This document shows, one piece after another, positions 1 through 12,940 of a DNA stretch of 64,000 nucleotides; the stretch's first letter is position 1; each line of letters starts with the position of its first letter. The DNA is from Notolepis coatsorum (taxonomy: Eukaryota > Chordata > Actinopteri > Aulopiformes > Paralepididae), in NCBI GenBank assembly GCA_963971535.1, contig OZ020588.1, forward strand, positions 125,836,561-125,900,560, given 5' to 3'. The position numbers and the translations under genes were made by a program. The notes under the pieces are model-generated. The model had not been told where the DNA came from. It searched no databases and was given only the letters and a program-made list of their open reading frames with translations.

Positions 1-500
1 CATTTCCCCTGGTCAGGGGTGGGCGATGATCCGTTGTGAAGAATGTTATTCGATATGGGCCCACCGGTCCTCAGCCGGCCGCTGCTGTGATGGTTCTGTG
101 GTTCTGCAGCTAGACGCTATTGGTTATTCCCCCGAAGGACTTCTGGCTGTATGTCTGGCCACGTAATGCTGTTATTCCAGAATGTTCCATATATCAAAGA
201 ATGTTTTAGATGTTCGAGAATATTCCAATATGTAGTTTTTACAGTGTTAGAATGTTCCAGTATGTTCTGGAATGTTGTTAGAATTCCTTACTCTTAAAAG
301 AATGACCGCTTCAACGCCATGTTCATCTTCTCTGTATCGTTCCAATTTTAAATCCAATATGTCCACAGTAATAGAAGTCCAATGGGGAAAACATTCAATA
401 ACTCTGAGCTCGTAGTTCTCTCTGTCCCAAATCAGCGGTTCATTAAAGTTTATACTATATGGTGCCCATGCCTAACAGAGATTAAAAGGCTGTTTATACA
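1..500 (-). other. Unassigned; region downstream of L1 ORF1
   Basis: Read on the minus strand this follows the ORF1 stop of the L1 relic and is probably its inter-ORF segment, but I see no endonuclease-like open frame. The plus strand at 180-290 has several loosely repeated 'gaatgttcc'-like words. No other gene is supported. Confidence 0.3.
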
Positions 501-1464
501 CTATCCTGCATTTTGTGCTGCCATGTATTTGACTGCATCTTCAGGCGAGTTGAGGAAAACCCTTTCTCCTTGTTTATCGACGATGCAAAGTCTTGCAGGG
601 TATATTAATATGGGTTTGTATTTCTCCATATAGAGTTGAGACATCACCGTTTTGAACTTGGCCCGTAGGACCACCACTTCCCGACAATAATCAAAAAAAA
701 AAAAAGTGTATTGATATATCCTTGTGTTTCAGACTGCGTCTCATCCTGCGAGTCTCACGAATGATAATTTCTTTTATTCTGACTTGACGCAGGACAACCA
801 TTATCACTCTGGGTTTAACGTTATTGTCGTTGGATCGGGGCCCCAATCTGTAGCACTGCTCCACCTCCGGTACCGTAGGAAGGATTGCTGATCCCAGGAT
901 TTTCTGTAATTCTGTCGCAAATGCTTCAGGATGTGTGCAGCTCACCGACTCGTCCAGTCCGACTATACGAATATTCAACTTGCGACTTTGATATTCCATC
1001 TCGAATATTTTCGTTTTTTGTCCTTCATTGATTCGCTTAAGCTCAGCCGTTATATCGTTGAGCTCCGTGTTGAGTTCTTTGTAGTTTCCCTTCATCTCAG
1101 CCGTTAGTGTATCGTTGATATCAGCTACTTCTTTGTAGATCCGACTGAAATTCTGTTGATGTATTTCCAAGCCAGTTTCCAGTGCATCGGTGCGCTTAAT
1201 ATGTGCGTCGGCATCTACCCTTAGCGCTTCTATTTTGCTTTCTATAGATTCTTTGATAGCATCTACTTTTTCGGTTATTGACTTCTCCATTTTTTTCATT
1301 TCCCGGATGATATATTCGGTGTCTGAGGAGGTGTTTGTAGGGGTTGAACTTGAGGAGGATGCTATCTCGTCTATATTCTCTGCTATTTGTCGTACGTATC
1401 CTGCGGCCATAGGCGAGTCCTCTGCGCTTGGTTTTGCAATCGTTTTATCTCTCCTTGGTGGCAT
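501..1464 (-). pseudogene. L1/Tx1-like LINE ORF1 protein (RNA-binding), frameshifted
   Basis: ORF1 of an L1-type retrotransposon, the trimeric RNA-binding partner of the ORF2 reverse transcriptase. The ATG is at 1464 (MPPRRDK); the upstream in-frame TTG is not needed. A basic and Ser/Thr-rich start is followed by a long heptad-like coiled coil rich in Glu, Lys and Ile, and then by an RRM-like block (RKLNIRIVGLDE). A basic segment (EVEQCYRLGP, RVIMVVLRQ) follows, as usual for this family. The frame ends at 691 in a run of 13 T (minus strand). Past the run another frame continues the expected C-terminal domain to a stop at 501-503, so a one-base slippage in the T-run has broken the gene. No ORF2 follows inside the window. 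Confidence 0.75.
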
Positions 1465-2284
1465 CTCGATTCTTTCAGTCAATATAGTTAGTTGATAATC
1501 TCAGTTGATATATGCGTCAAGTTTTAAACGCATTGGTGGTTTATAAATATGTTTTAAAAAAACGAAGAAAAAAAATAACGGGTGAGCAGCTGTGTCACAT
1601 GCGACTACTCCATTCTATATCTAAACCGCACAAGTTTTATACTTACACCATGGGCTATTATTGTATTATCTTTACGTCCCATTGCTGTGTTAAAAGAACA
1701 AATCACTGGGAGATAAAAGCTTTGTTTCTCCAAAATGTCAACTTTTCTGCAATTACAGAAGCCCACCTCATGTCCTATTTGATGACTATGTGGTATTGAA
1801 CAATGGGTCTTAAATGGTGCAGAGGGGATATGCAACACACACTCAGCACATAAAAACAACCTGTAAAACACAGCCTCTTGTGCATCGTGCCACATATTTG
1901 TCTACATAATTCAGAACATTTCTGAGTGGAGCATCTAGATCTAGATAACATGATCCCATTTTGCATGGCATCAATGCCATTGATATGTTAAAACAGCTGC
2001 TGGTAGAAAAAAGGCATCCTTCTGTTGAATGAAGGAGGACAGCCTGGTGTTCAGCCATCAAGGAGTCGTTATGGCAAGGGCAAAACTTTAGTTTGAGAAG
2101 TGGGGGAAGTGGGGGACACAATTATTATGGGATGGGAAATACTGTATGTGCACGCGATTTTTGTGCATGTGAGTTTACCATTTACATGTACCATACTTTT
2201 ATTTATTTTTTTAAGTGAGGGGGACATTTACGGACCCTATGGAAATAGGAAAGTAAGCTGTTAAAATAAATAATTAATAAAACG
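1465..2284 (-). other. Probable L1 5' leader, then unassigned AT-rich DNA
   Basis: The first 100-150 bases upstream of ORF1 (up to about 1600, minus strand) are AT-rich with A and T runs and probably belong to the L1 leader. 1600-2284 holds only short frames without recognisable similarity. I see no gene. Confidence 0.3.
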
Positions 2285-2470
2285 TCATCAGGGGTGCCCG
2301 AACGGCGCACTGCATTACTGCGTAGCAGACCTACGCGGCCGACCCGGGTTTGTCTCCCGCTCCCAGACGGATTTTCTGCATGTCCTCGCCCACATCTTCT
2401 CCCGTTCTCCCTCTCCTCTGTCGGTAATGTCTCACCAATAAAGCTGTAAAAATGCAAACAAATAAAAATG
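2285..2470 (+). repeat. tRNA-derived SINE-like unit
   Basis: The 5' part resembles a degenerate tRNA promoter: an A-box-like stretch near 2290 and a B-box-like 'gggtttgtctcccg' near 2345. It is followed by a pyrimidine-rich body (tctcccgttctccctctcc) and ends in 'caataaagctgtaaaaatgc', a tail style common to teleost SINEs. The flanks are AT-rich, so no clear TSD can be called. A degenerate 3' piece of another LINE is the alternative. Confidence 0.45.
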
Positions 2471-2512
2471 TTTAATAATAATTAAACACCATCATCTGAT
2501 CTTATTTTGTTG

Positions 2513-4868
2513 AACAGAACTGGAATATATAACCATCAAGTGTCGTCCTTTCTTCCTCCCGAGGGAGTTAACGGCGATCGTCCTGGTCGGAGTGTATATT
2601 CCACCGCAAGCCAACAACAACGCCGCGCTCTCCAGACTCCACGACGAGGTAAATAGTATACAAGCGACGAACGTTAACGCCGCCATTTTAGTACTGGGAG
2701 ATTTCAATAGCGCCAATCTGAGAAAGGTATTGCCTGATTTCTACCAGCATGTGACTTGCAACACCAGAGGCGGTAACATCCTAGATCACTGTTACACGCA
2801 ATTTAAAGGTGGCTACAAGGCTCATTCTGATAGTGGCTTTGGCAAGTCAGATCACGCATCCATTTTCCTTACACCAAAGTACAGACAAAGAATTAAAAGT
2901 ACTCCCGTAGTCTCGCGAGAGGTGCAGAAATGGGATGTGACGTCAGAGGATACGATCCGGTCAGTGTTTCACAACACAGACTGGATTGTATTCCGCGACA
3001 CAGATAACATTAATGCCTACACGGAGACAGTGCTGGACTATGTCTGTACTAGGGTGAAAGAAACAATCCCCACTACCAAAATGAAAGTTTACCCAAATCA
3101 AAAACCCTGGGTAGACAAATCCGTCCGTGAAGCTCTGAGAGAGCGCACCAAAGCATACAATGACGGCCTAGTGGCAGGCAACATGAATGACCACAAGGTG
3201 GCGCAACACAACGTAAGGAGGACAGTGTCAGAGGCCAAACGGCGCTACAGGGATAAAATTGAACTTCAGTTTGAACAAGCTGACTCTAGAGCTATGTGGC
3301 AGGGGCTCAAAACGATGACAGACTACAAAGGCGCCTCCCTCAAACTGAACAGTGACATCTCCTTAGCAAACGACCTCAATACCTTCTATGCGAGGTTTGA
3401 TGCTGGTAATAACAACACCAGCTCACAAGCCTCGGCAATGGGGGGGGGGGGGTCGGCTGCTGATGGAGGCGCAGTGTTCAGGGTAACAGAGCATGAGGTG
3501 AGGCGGACCTTTAAAAAAGTGAATATCAGGAAGGCAGCAGGTCCGGACGGCATCCCCGGCCGCGTCCTAAAAGTCTGTGCCGACCAACTGGCCCCAGTAT
3601 TCACTGACATATTTAACCTGTCCTTAGAACAGGCTGTCATCCCCACCTGCCTGAAGAAGTCCACTATTATCCCTGTACCCAAAAAATCCAAGCCTGCTTG
3701 CCTCAACGACTACCGCCCTGTAGCTCTCACCTCCATAGCCATGAAGTGCTTTGAGAAGCTAGTAAAGGGCTACATCTGCTCCTCCCTCCCCATCAACATG
3801 GACCCCCTGCAATTTGCATACCGCCCCAACAGGTCCACGGAGGACGCCATATCCCATGTGCTGCACACAGCAGCATCACACCTGGACAAGAGGCAGGGGA
3901 ACTATGTGAGAATGCTATTCATCGACTACAGCTCGGCATTCAATACCATAGTCCCCTCCATACTCATAGCCAAGCTCAGGGACCTGGGCTTGGGCTATGA
4001 CCTCTGCCAGTGGGTCTTGGACTTCCTGACTGGCAGACCCCAGGTGGTGAGAGCAGGCAACTGCACCTCCTCATCCATCACCCTCAACATAGGGGCCCCC
4101 CAGGGCTGTGTTCTGAGTCCCCTCCTCTACTCCCTGTACACACACGACTGTGTGGCTCAGCGGAGTAGCAATACAATCGTCAAATTTGCTGACGACACAG
4201 TGGTGGTGGGCCTGATCTCTGCCAACGACGAGAGGGCCTACCTGGAAGAGGTCAAGGTCCTGGCGGGATGGTGCCAGGAAAACAGCCTCTCCCTGAACGT
4301 CAGCAAAACAAAGGAGATGATTGTGGACTTCAGGAGGTCGGGGGTCAAGGACTACAGCCCCCTCAGCATCGACGGGGCACCGGTTGAGAGAGTCAACAGC
4401 TTCAAGTACCTCGGAGCCCACATATCCGAGGACTTGACATGGACCATACACATTAACAGTGTGGTGAAGAAGGCACGACAACGCCTCTACTTCCTCAGGC
4501 GCCTAAGGAAGTTCCAAGTCAGCCAGAAGATCCTTAAGAACTTCTACTCATGTACAATAGAGAGCATCTTGACCGGCAACATCACCTCCTGGTTTGGGAA
4601 TAGCACTGCAAAAGACCAAAGCAGACTACAAAGAGTGACACGTTCAGCCGAACGCACAATTGGAGGGGGGCTCCCCACCCTCCAGAACATTTACTACAAG
4701 CGTTGCAAGGGGAAGGCTAAGAGAATTATTAAGGACTCGAGCCACCCGAACAACTGCCTCTTTGAACTGCTGCCGTCAGGCAAGCGATACAGGAGTCTCA
4801 AGGCGAGCACAGAAAGACTCAGAAGTAGCTTCTATCCCCAGGCCATCAGGCTGCTAAACGAACAATGA
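2513..4868 (+). CDS. L2/CR1-group LINE ORF2: endonuclease C-terminus plus reverse transcriptase, 5'-truncated
   Basis: Apurinic-like endonuclease/reverse transcriptase of an L2-type LINE. The open frame enters at about 2513 without a start codon (the first in-frame GTG is 2592), so the element is 5'-truncated inside the endonuclease. Remaining endonuclease motifs are LVLGDFN and GKSDHASIFL. The RT follows with AAGPDGIPGRVLK, DYRPVALTS, LFIDYSSAFNT (first catalytic Asp), GAPQGCVLSPLL and the catalytic VKFADD at 4185-4196. A C-terminal thumb/tail with SFKYLGAHI and a Cys-poor end (LLPSGKRYRSL) completes it. No stop or frameshift occurs over about 785 codons; a G-run at 3440-3451 is tolerated as a Gly stretch. 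RT residues look intact, but the copy lacks its promoter and the endonuclease N-terminus, so it is probably a dead-on-arrival yet recent insertion. Confidence 0.85.
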
Positions 4869-5374
4869 ATGAACACTACACAACAACAACCACCAAACAC
4901 ACATAGCACACACATCCACACGCACACACTCACTTTAAACAAACACACTGTAGCACCCACTACACACACTTTATAGCACACACCCACTTTAAACAAACAC
5001 ACTGTAGCACCCACTCCCCACACTTTATATTTATGGATGAAGGATTGCACTACAACTCGTACACCTTACTGTAAATTGTACCTAAAATTGTACCTCATCC
5101 CATTTCTGCTTTGCACTAGATAGTACTGTACATTAGTACACTGCATAGTATTGTGTATTGTATATTATATGGTAACTCAGAACATTGTACATATGTCTAT
5201 ACCGAACAACTGTGACCTCATTTTCTTCTTCTAAATTCATGCTATATTATGTTATTATGTTATTTGATACTATCTTGTCTAGCACAGTCTCTGGAGCGTA
5301 ACAGTAAGAAGCATTTTGTATGAAAGTATTCTGTACTTCTGTATGACAACTATTAAAGAACTTGAACTTGAACA
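4869..5374 (+). repeat. L2 LINE 3' UTR and tail
   Basis: CA-rich 3' UTR. A duplicated block of about 50-60 bp ('caaacacactgtagcaccc' at about 4936 and 4994) is followed by AT-rich sequence. It ends 'attaaagaacttgaacttgaac', a short tandem tail typical of L2/CR1 LINEs rather than poly(A). It directly continues the RT frame. Confidence 0.75.
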
Positions 5375-5411
5375 TTCAATTTTACTCTACTTTAATTTTA
5401 CAGTTGAAAAC

Positions 5412-5726
5412 TGTAACGGTTCACCATTCCCTGGCCAGACTAGCCCTCCTACTCCCCCCTCATGAACAGCCCCCTCCTTTTCACAGACTGCTACCTCCCC
5501 CTGCTGGACATTTATCGCCACTACCCCTTGTCGTCCTTCTGCACACCTCCATGATTATTGTTTACATGTCCCTTTGTGTCCTTCACCTGCTTCTATGTCT
5601 CTTGCCCTTCATATTCCCCTGTTAAGTGTTATGTTCCTAGTTGTAAGTTCCTTGTGTTGTTGTATTGTTGTTTTTATGTTTACTCTGTCTAGTGTTTCAG
5701 TCTTTTCTTGTGTCTGTTTCTTTTCT
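5412..5726 (+). repeat. LTR, left half (outermost split LTR)
   Basis: Begins TGTAACGGTTCACC and is preceded by AAAAC (5407-5411). Pyrimidine-rich, U3-like sequence follows. It stops where Harbinger-like sequence starts at 5727. The matching right half is at 44240-44435, ends CCCTAACA and is followed by the same AAAAC. Together these would give a roughly 510-bp Gypsy-type LTR starting TG and ending CA. Confidence 0.55.
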
Positions 5727-6250
5727 GGGCCCTGTTCCTCATACCTGGCTAACTAAGTTAGCCGGATCATTTTCAGGATAACTTGACATAAGCCAGACCT
5801 GTCGGTTCCCCGAATCGCGATTGTCTAAATCACTATGGCAACAGATCAGAAAGTTTGAACCTGGTCCAGCGCTAGGCTGGTAAAGCTATGCCTCCTAAAG
5901 TGTGAAAACAGAAGTACAGGAAGTACCTGCTACAGGCTTTCCGGTTTCGACAAAACAATTATAGAAACGTGTGAAGTGCACAATATTTCCTCGTTTAAGC
6001 CACTGCAACGGCTTTGCCTGAAGAATTTACTACATGACCGGGACGTTCTAGCTTGTTTGCCGACAGGATTCAGGAAAAGTTTGGTCCATTCGGAGGCCGC
6101 TTCCAGGGGAAGTACATACACCGGAAATTCACACTTTCGATCGTAGTGCTTTACCAGTCTTTATCTCACGGAGGAGATAAAACTGGGAACCATGTTAGTC
6201 CAGGGCAGGGTTTAGTTCAGTTAGCTGGATAAACTGGCCACGCCCTCGCA
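5727..6250. mobile_element. PIF/Harbinger-like terminus (left)
   Basis: Begins GGGCCCTGTTCCTCATACCT. The reverse complement of 44200-44239 begins GGGCCCTATTCCCCGTACCT, differing only by transitions over the first 20 bases. Partly inverted subterminal sequence recurs near 6200-6240 ('agttagctggataaact'), so a short element closing near 6250 is an alternative. No transposase is visible and the 3-bp TSD is not clean. Confidence 0.4.
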
Positions 6251-6963
6251 AAGAAATGCCAGCTCTCGTCACAGATCCCATTATACCATTCTGAATTATG
6301 TTTGTGTGCTTCATTTTTCTAGAGGGGGCTTTTGAAATGAAAAATAATAGACCTAAAATGCTGATAAATCATATTCAGCCTATGGATTTACTTTACTAAA
6401 TAATGCACGTCATAGTTGTAATATCCTAGGGATATCTGTGTAGCCCATAGCCTACCACAGCACAGAGTGACATTAAGCGGAATATTACAATAGTTATACG
6501 GATACGGCGCTCGCGAGTCGCGACACACACTATGTGGTTATTTTAATAACGGAGCATTGCAAATGTGAATCCCGCAGGGATATTTTTAATGAATGAAACG
6601 GGCGTTTGGCTCTGATTCGTTTCATATTCTCAACTGTGGATTTATTTGCTTAACGGAGTGCCCGGATTGTGTTTCATTCAAGCATAAATTGAAGGCGTCT
6701 TTATGCGTAGATTGTGGATGTGAATTACGACAAATCTGAATCTGTGGATTGTTGAATTGTATCACTGGGATTAAAATGTCTGAGGAGATGCGCTGTTTGA
6801 CAGATTTGATGACATGGACATGACTTGAGAAAATGAATGAGCAATTGCAAGCCTTTGACGTTTTGATGAATGAATTTGAGAAAATGCATTTATCTTTTCA
6901 AGCACTGTTATCTGATGATGAACAAGAGGGTGATGAACATGACTGGTGTCACTGGTATAAACT
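6251..6963. other. Unassigned interior sequence
   Basis: No open frame of note, no tandem repeat and no recognisable ends. It is probably internal to the surrounding Harbinger-like element, but this is only inferred from position. Confidence 0.2.
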
Positions 6964-7380
6964 AGGGGTGTAACCGTACGTGTATTCGTCCCGCCATACG
7001 ACGAATACGGCCCACAGCGCAAACACACAAGTCCCACATGCAGGCACTCGCGAGGTCCATGCGAGAACAGCGCGCGGCACACCGAGTCCGACTTCAGTTC
7101 AGAGCGGGCGAAAGTGCACGGAGAAAGGCACATTTACGGAACAGCTGCAGAGTCATTACAGTTTTCTTTCGTTTTCTTGTTCGCCCAATAACGTTAACCA
7201 AATGAAACCAATGGAAAGAAACACACACGCGTCGCCGACACACACACACGCGCCAACAAACACATCAACATTCTCCCCCGCCGGACTCACAGGCACAAAT
7301 TCAACAAATAAAAAAAATAAACATACTTTTCCGGACAGATCATCTGAGCTCCACTGTGTTTAAATCCAAATAATCCTCTG
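6964..7380. mobile_element. hAT-like element, one recognisable end
   Basis: Starts TAGGGGTGTAACCGTACGTG, a terminal sequence I associate with a common fish hAT family. The opposite inverted end is not found downstream, so the copy is truncated or its end has diverged. The frame at 6980-7363 is a compositional accident in ACACAC-rich sequence. Confidence 0.4.
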
Positions 7381-7610
7381 CCATTGTTGTAATATGTCAT
7401 CTGTTCTCTAGTATTCAGTCTCGTCGTGAAGTAAAATTCTCTCTAGAAGTGAAACTGAAACTTAGCAAGGATACGTTGCTAAAGGGGCAGTAGGCAAGTG
7501 GATGCCTGAACACAGAATGACACCAGTATCACTGACTACCACGGCAAGCCTATAGAAAATGATTGTATTTAATAATAATAATTCTAATCATTATCATAAA
7601 TATAATATAT

Positions 7611-7612
<2 letters not shown>

Positions 7613-7644
<32 letters not shown>
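7613..7644. repeat. (TA)n microsatellite
   Basis: Uninterrupted TA dinucleotides, flanked by further AT-rich sequence. Confidence 0.95.
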
Positions 7645-7650
<6 letters not shown>

Positions 7651-7663
7651 TAAATTATATTAA

Positions 7664-7812
7664 CCCTCTACTGCACGACTTTACATTTTGTGGGGGAAAA
7701 AATATTTCACCCCATTTTTTTAGAGAGTATGGGTCCCTGATAACATATCAATAAAACACCCCCTCAAACTGATATTGGTTTGTGTCTTCAAAGATACGCT
7801 GTGCAGTAAGGG
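7664..7812. mobile_element. piggyBac-like MITE, 149 bp
   Basis: Flanked on the left by TTAA (7660-7663). The ends are CCCTCTACTGCAC and, inverted, CCCTTACTGCAC, which differ by one indel. TTAA target plus CCC-starting ends is the piggyBac signature. The right TTAA has decayed to TAGT. The element is too short to code. Confidence 0.6.
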
Positions 7813-7908
7813 TAGTAAAACACCAAGGTTTTCTATAACAAGTTTTATTAATAAAATACATAGAACATCATGTGAATATAAAAAAGAAATTATATTTCCA
7901 ATAACAAA

Positions 7909-8008
7909 TACCATGTAGTACCATGTAGTACCCTGTACTACCATATAATACCATATAATACCATGTAGTACCCTGTACTACCATATAATACCATATAATA
8001 CCATGTTG
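7909..8008. repeat. 10-bp minisatellite, left block
   Basis: About ten units of a 10-bp motif with variants taccatgtag, taccctgtac and taccatataa. The same motif and variants reappear at 12941-13036, so one array has been split by the LINE between them. Confidence 0.9.
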
Positions 8009-8015
8009 TATTATT

Positions 8016-8017
<2 letters not shown>

Positions 8018-8086
<69 letters not shown>

Positions 8087-8245
8087 CTTCATTTATTCTT
8101 TCATACACGGAGTGCAGCTCAAAGTGCTTAACAGAGACACGTCTTCTTTAAACAAGTCAAGAAGAAAAAAAACACAGTAACACAGTAAGTCAAGAAAAAA
8201 CAAGAATACCATAAGGTCCATAAGCTCAAAACAAATGCATGCATG
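8018..8245 (-). repeat. LINE 3' end (L2/CR1-like), continuing from 11452-12940
   Basis: On the minus strand this is the LINE 3' UTR ending in an ATT-repeat (plus-strand (TAA)n, 8018-8086). It contains 'aagcactttgagctgc', a motif style near LINE 3' ends in fish. The hAT at 8246-11443 separates it from the rest of the LINE. Confidence 0.6.
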
Positions 8246-8347
8246 CAGGGCCGCCTGGGAGAAATGCGAGGCCCTGTGCGAGATTTAAACGCGAGCCCCC
8301 CCCCCCCCCCCCCCCCTAAAAGGTAAAAAAAAAATATATATATATAT

Positions 8348-9113
<766 letters not shown>

Positions 9114-9302
9114 ATATATATATATATATATAGTTTTTTTTTTTTTTTTAATACAGTCAACATATTCTTAAATAATAGCGCTGCCCGAGGCTGGGCATGA
9201 TACAGTCAACATATAGCAAGAGAGAGCTCCCGTTCTACAGTCAATATACAGTGTTATCGCTGCACAGACCCGGCAATGCCCCTGACGCTCCACCAGAGCA
9301 AG

Positions 9303-9457
9303 GCCAGAGAGAGAGAGAGATAGAGAGAGAGCATGTCTGTTTGTGTGTGTGTGTTAGAGAGAGAGCATGTATATGTGTGTTAGAAAGAGAGAGAAATATA
9401 TAGAGAGAGAGCATGTCATTTTGTGTGTTAGAGAGAGATATAGAGCATGTATGTGTT

Positions 9458-9496
<39 letters not shown>

Positions 9497-9567
9497 ATGT
9501 GTGTTTGTGTGTTAGAGAGAGAGATCATGTCTGTGTGTGTGTGTGTGTTAGAGAGAGAGCATGTATG
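9303..9567. repeat. GA/GT-rich compound microsatellite
   Basis: Alternating (GA)n and (GT)n blocks with repeated 'agagagagcatgt' units. Low complexity; no gene. Confidence 0.9.
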
Positions 9568-11451
9568 AGAGAGATAAGCAAAGATGAGCCCCTAAAGGAT
9601 ATTCAACTTTTAATGGAAGAACAAAACAGAAGGAAAAGATAACTTCACAAAGGCAACATGAATATACATAGATCCAAAAGGACAAAGATCAACACTTAAA
9701 TCCAAAGAGAAGAGGGTCTATACCAGAGAAAACAAAGTAGCAAGGAGCCAATGGCCGACATCAGCTAAATAGGCTAACTGCAAATAGAGTAGCCAGGTAC
9801 TGACACCAGGCCACACACAGCTTTGGCCAACGCTACCCAAGCTACACAAACAACCAAGACAATTCACACACAGCACATGTCGTATCTCCAAATGTTGTGA
9901 AGTAACATATGTTTTGCCTGGAAAAAAACATCGTTATTAACAAAACATTCGGGAGGGGAAGGAAGGAAGAGTGGGGTAATGTCCAATGGACATCTTACCT
10001 GCACCAAGGAACGCAGGGCGAAAGGCCGCAACACAGGTCTCCATGTTGATGAAAGGCCTCTCGCTGGCGGGACAAAAAGAAGCTATGGCCGGAGCCTTGT
10101 CATGGTGCAGGCCCGACTACATCTTCTGTCAAAGATGATGTCGTAGTCAGAGTGCCAGGGCCTGCTATTCTCACGGCTAATGTCAATGGTCGTAGCACAA
10201 GCTAACAGCTAACTCTAGGCTAACTGATAGCATCAAGCTAACGTTCCCAGCCGAGCGAAAACGAGCAGCTAACGTCGTAGCTAAACAGCTAACTGGCTAA
10301 CAGTTAGCTCAACCCGGCTATCGCTAACCACTAGCTAACGCAGAAGCAAGCTATGCGGCTACCACTGAAAAACTGTACAACGTGAGAAAAGCAATACAGG
10401 CCAACACTTCAGACAGCCGCTGTGTTTTCCTCTTCTCATCCGAAGAGGGAAGGGAAAAAGAAGGCAATACACATCCCACTACAGAGTGGTGTTTACCATA
10501 GCGGTGCCGGCAACAAGTCCCTCGCGGACTAATAGCCGACTTGAGCATGGAGATATTCTCATAATGAAACACCAAGCTCACCTCCCTCGCACCAGGTGCT
10601 GACACCAGGCTACACACCGTTAGCTACTACAACAGCTAGCCGGCCCGTTTGGCTCCCGAGAGAGAGAGAGAGATATATCCACGGCGGGAATAGAATAGAG
10701 TGCATTAAAAACTCACCAAAAATACAAGAGGATGGAGACAACCGCGTGGAGTTGACGAAGTTCATCTGCCGAATGACCGTCCTCTGCATCTTGGCATAAC
10801 AATGCTGCACGCGCTCTCTCTAGGTTAGCTAACGCTAGTTAGCCTTTAGCTAAGCTAGCTACTAGCCGACATCATCATGGCTATCCCGACTGAACCACAC
10901 GTTAGCACTCAATATTATAACGTAGCTAAAGCTAACTAGCTGTCCCTGCCTTTAGCTGGGATGGCTAGCCTGACTGAACTGTCTAACATGCAACAACTTT
11001 CATCTTCAGTCCATCTGCCGAATGACCGTCCTCTTCGTTTTGGCTGGCATAACTAAGCATAACCTCCAAAGCTGCACGCGCGAAATAGTCAAACGCAGCT
11101 GACGCACGCCAGCGTACACATAATGTAACCCCTCCCTTCTTGAAACCAATAGTATGTCTGCTGCAGAGCCCCAGAGCTCCAATAGAGAATAGTGCAGAGC
11201 CGCAGAGCCAGGAACATTCTACAAACGTGTCTAATGTGAAATATATAAGCATATAAGCAAAACTAGATTTTAGGTCTGTGATGAAAAAGGGGGGCCTCGC
11301 AAAAAAAAAAATAATAATAATAAAAAAAATAATAATAATAATAAATAAAAGATATATATATATATATATTTTTTGTGCGGGGCCCCCCTTCCCGCTAGTC
11401 CCTGTGCGACCGCACTGCTCGCACACCCCCTGAGGCGGCCCTGCATGCATG

Positions 11452-11950
11452 CATGCAACACTCCCAGACGTACCCCACGCGAAGGTAAGGAAAAACTCAC
11501 TAAAACCTAACAATAAGAAGCCGAGGCACAGGGGTGCATCCTCCCGGCACGTTCCACACTCCGGCCACCACTCCGAGACAGCCAAAGACAGGGAGACAGG
11601 AGGCGACGCAGAGAGGGCCACATCCCCCCGGCCATCACGGGATGTCGAACACTCCGGCCACCACCACGAGACAGCCGGAGACAGGGAGACAGGGGGGCAC
11701 GCAGAGGGGCCAGCAGGGGTAGCACCCTGGGTGGGTGTCATCACGGGACGTCCAGCACTCCAGTCATCACTCCGGCCGGAGATAGGGAGACAGGGGGGCA
11801 CGCAGAGGGGGATCGCATCCTGGGTGGGTGTCGTCACGGGACGTCCAGCACTCCGGTCATCACTCCAGGACAGCCACCCACAGGGAGACAGGGAGACGGG
11901 AAAGGCGTTAGACTGCACACGTGATTGTGATGGTGATGGGCGAACATAGC
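11452..11950. repeat. Imperfect minisatellite, units about 75-115 bp
   Basis: Four degenerate units share 'cactccggccaccac', 'agacagggagacagg' and 'ggggggcacgcagagg'. They lie in the presumed LINE 3' UTR. Unit length and boundaries vary, so alignment is needed to define the period. Confidence 0.6.
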
Positions 11951-12206
11951 AATATATACATGTGGTAGGCATATATGAAGTAAGCATATTTTGTGAATAC
12001 AATAGAACAGTCAGTTTTGAGGAATTGTCTCCTTGTAGGTGAGTGACACTGCTGGCCCGATGAGACTGACCGTGCAGCATGTCAGGGACAGAGAGTACAG
12101 ATATGAGAGGCCTTCTGTACGTTTTGAGGGGTTGTTTCCTTATAGGTGAGTGACAGTGCTGACAGTGCTGACAGTGCTGGCTTGGAAAACCCAGCCGCGC
12201 AGCATG

Positions 12207-12940
12207 TCAACAAATTTTAACAAATGTAAAAATCAAATTTAAAATCAGCCAAAAGCTAGTATAAAAATATGTCTTGAGCTGTGCTTTAAAGATATCCACA
12301 GAGGCTGCCTGTTTTATATGTAGTGGGAGATTATTCCACGCCGTCGGCCCATAGAAATAAAAAGCTGCTTCGCCATATTTTTTATATTTCATTGTAGGCA
12401 CTTCGAGCAGGTGCGCACTAGAGGACCTGAGGGGGCGGTTTGGAACATATCTACGTAAGCAGTCACAGAGATAAGATGGTGCCAGACCATTAAGAGCTTT
12501 AAAAACAAGCAAGAGAATTTTAAAATCAATCCTAAAGACAACTGGGAGCCAATGCAGTGAAGCTAAAACTGGAGTAATATGTTCCCTCATCTTAGTTCTA
12601 GTTGTAATCTGACAGTTGTTTTCTTTGGAAGGCCAGAATAAAGTGCATTACAATAATCAAGCCGAGAGAATACAGAAGCGTGGATTCGCGTTTTTGCATC
12701 ATCCAGGGACACATAGGCTCTAATTCGTGCAATATTTCTAAGATGAAAAAAGGCAATCTTCGTGACATGATTAATGTGTGTATTAAAATTATATTCAGAA
12801 TCAATAATAACCCCCAGGGTCATTACTGCAGTGTTATTTTCTACATTCAGGTTACCCAGTCTACTTTTTATCAGTTCTCTCTGCTCACTAGACCCCACTA
12901 TGAGAACTTCTGTCTTATCCTCATTTAGCTTGAGATAAGT
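12207..12940 (-). pseudogene. L2/CR1-like LINE RT C-terminal region, 5'-truncated and frameshifted
   Basis: Two minus-strand frames join into one LINE C-terminus. 12587-12940 carries LKLNEDKTEVLIVG, TLGVIID and FSRLDYCNALYSGLPK, the end of the RT/thumb region. 12207-12590 carries REHITPVLASLHWLPV, FKILLLVFKALNGLAPSYL and AWNNLPLHIK, the conserved tail of jockey/CR1/L2-group ORF2. A small deletion between them changes frame. Truncation at about 12940 abuts the 10-bp minisatellite, which resumes immediately, so the LINE inserted into that array. Confidence 0.75.

Noticed and set aside
4071-4481. 136-codon minus-strand ORF
   Set aside because: A shadow of the L2 reverse transcriptase on the other strand.
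10983-12080. 365-codon minus-strand ORF
   Set aside because: It runs across the hAT boundary at 11443 and a minisatellite, so it joins unrelated DNA; composition is low-complexity.
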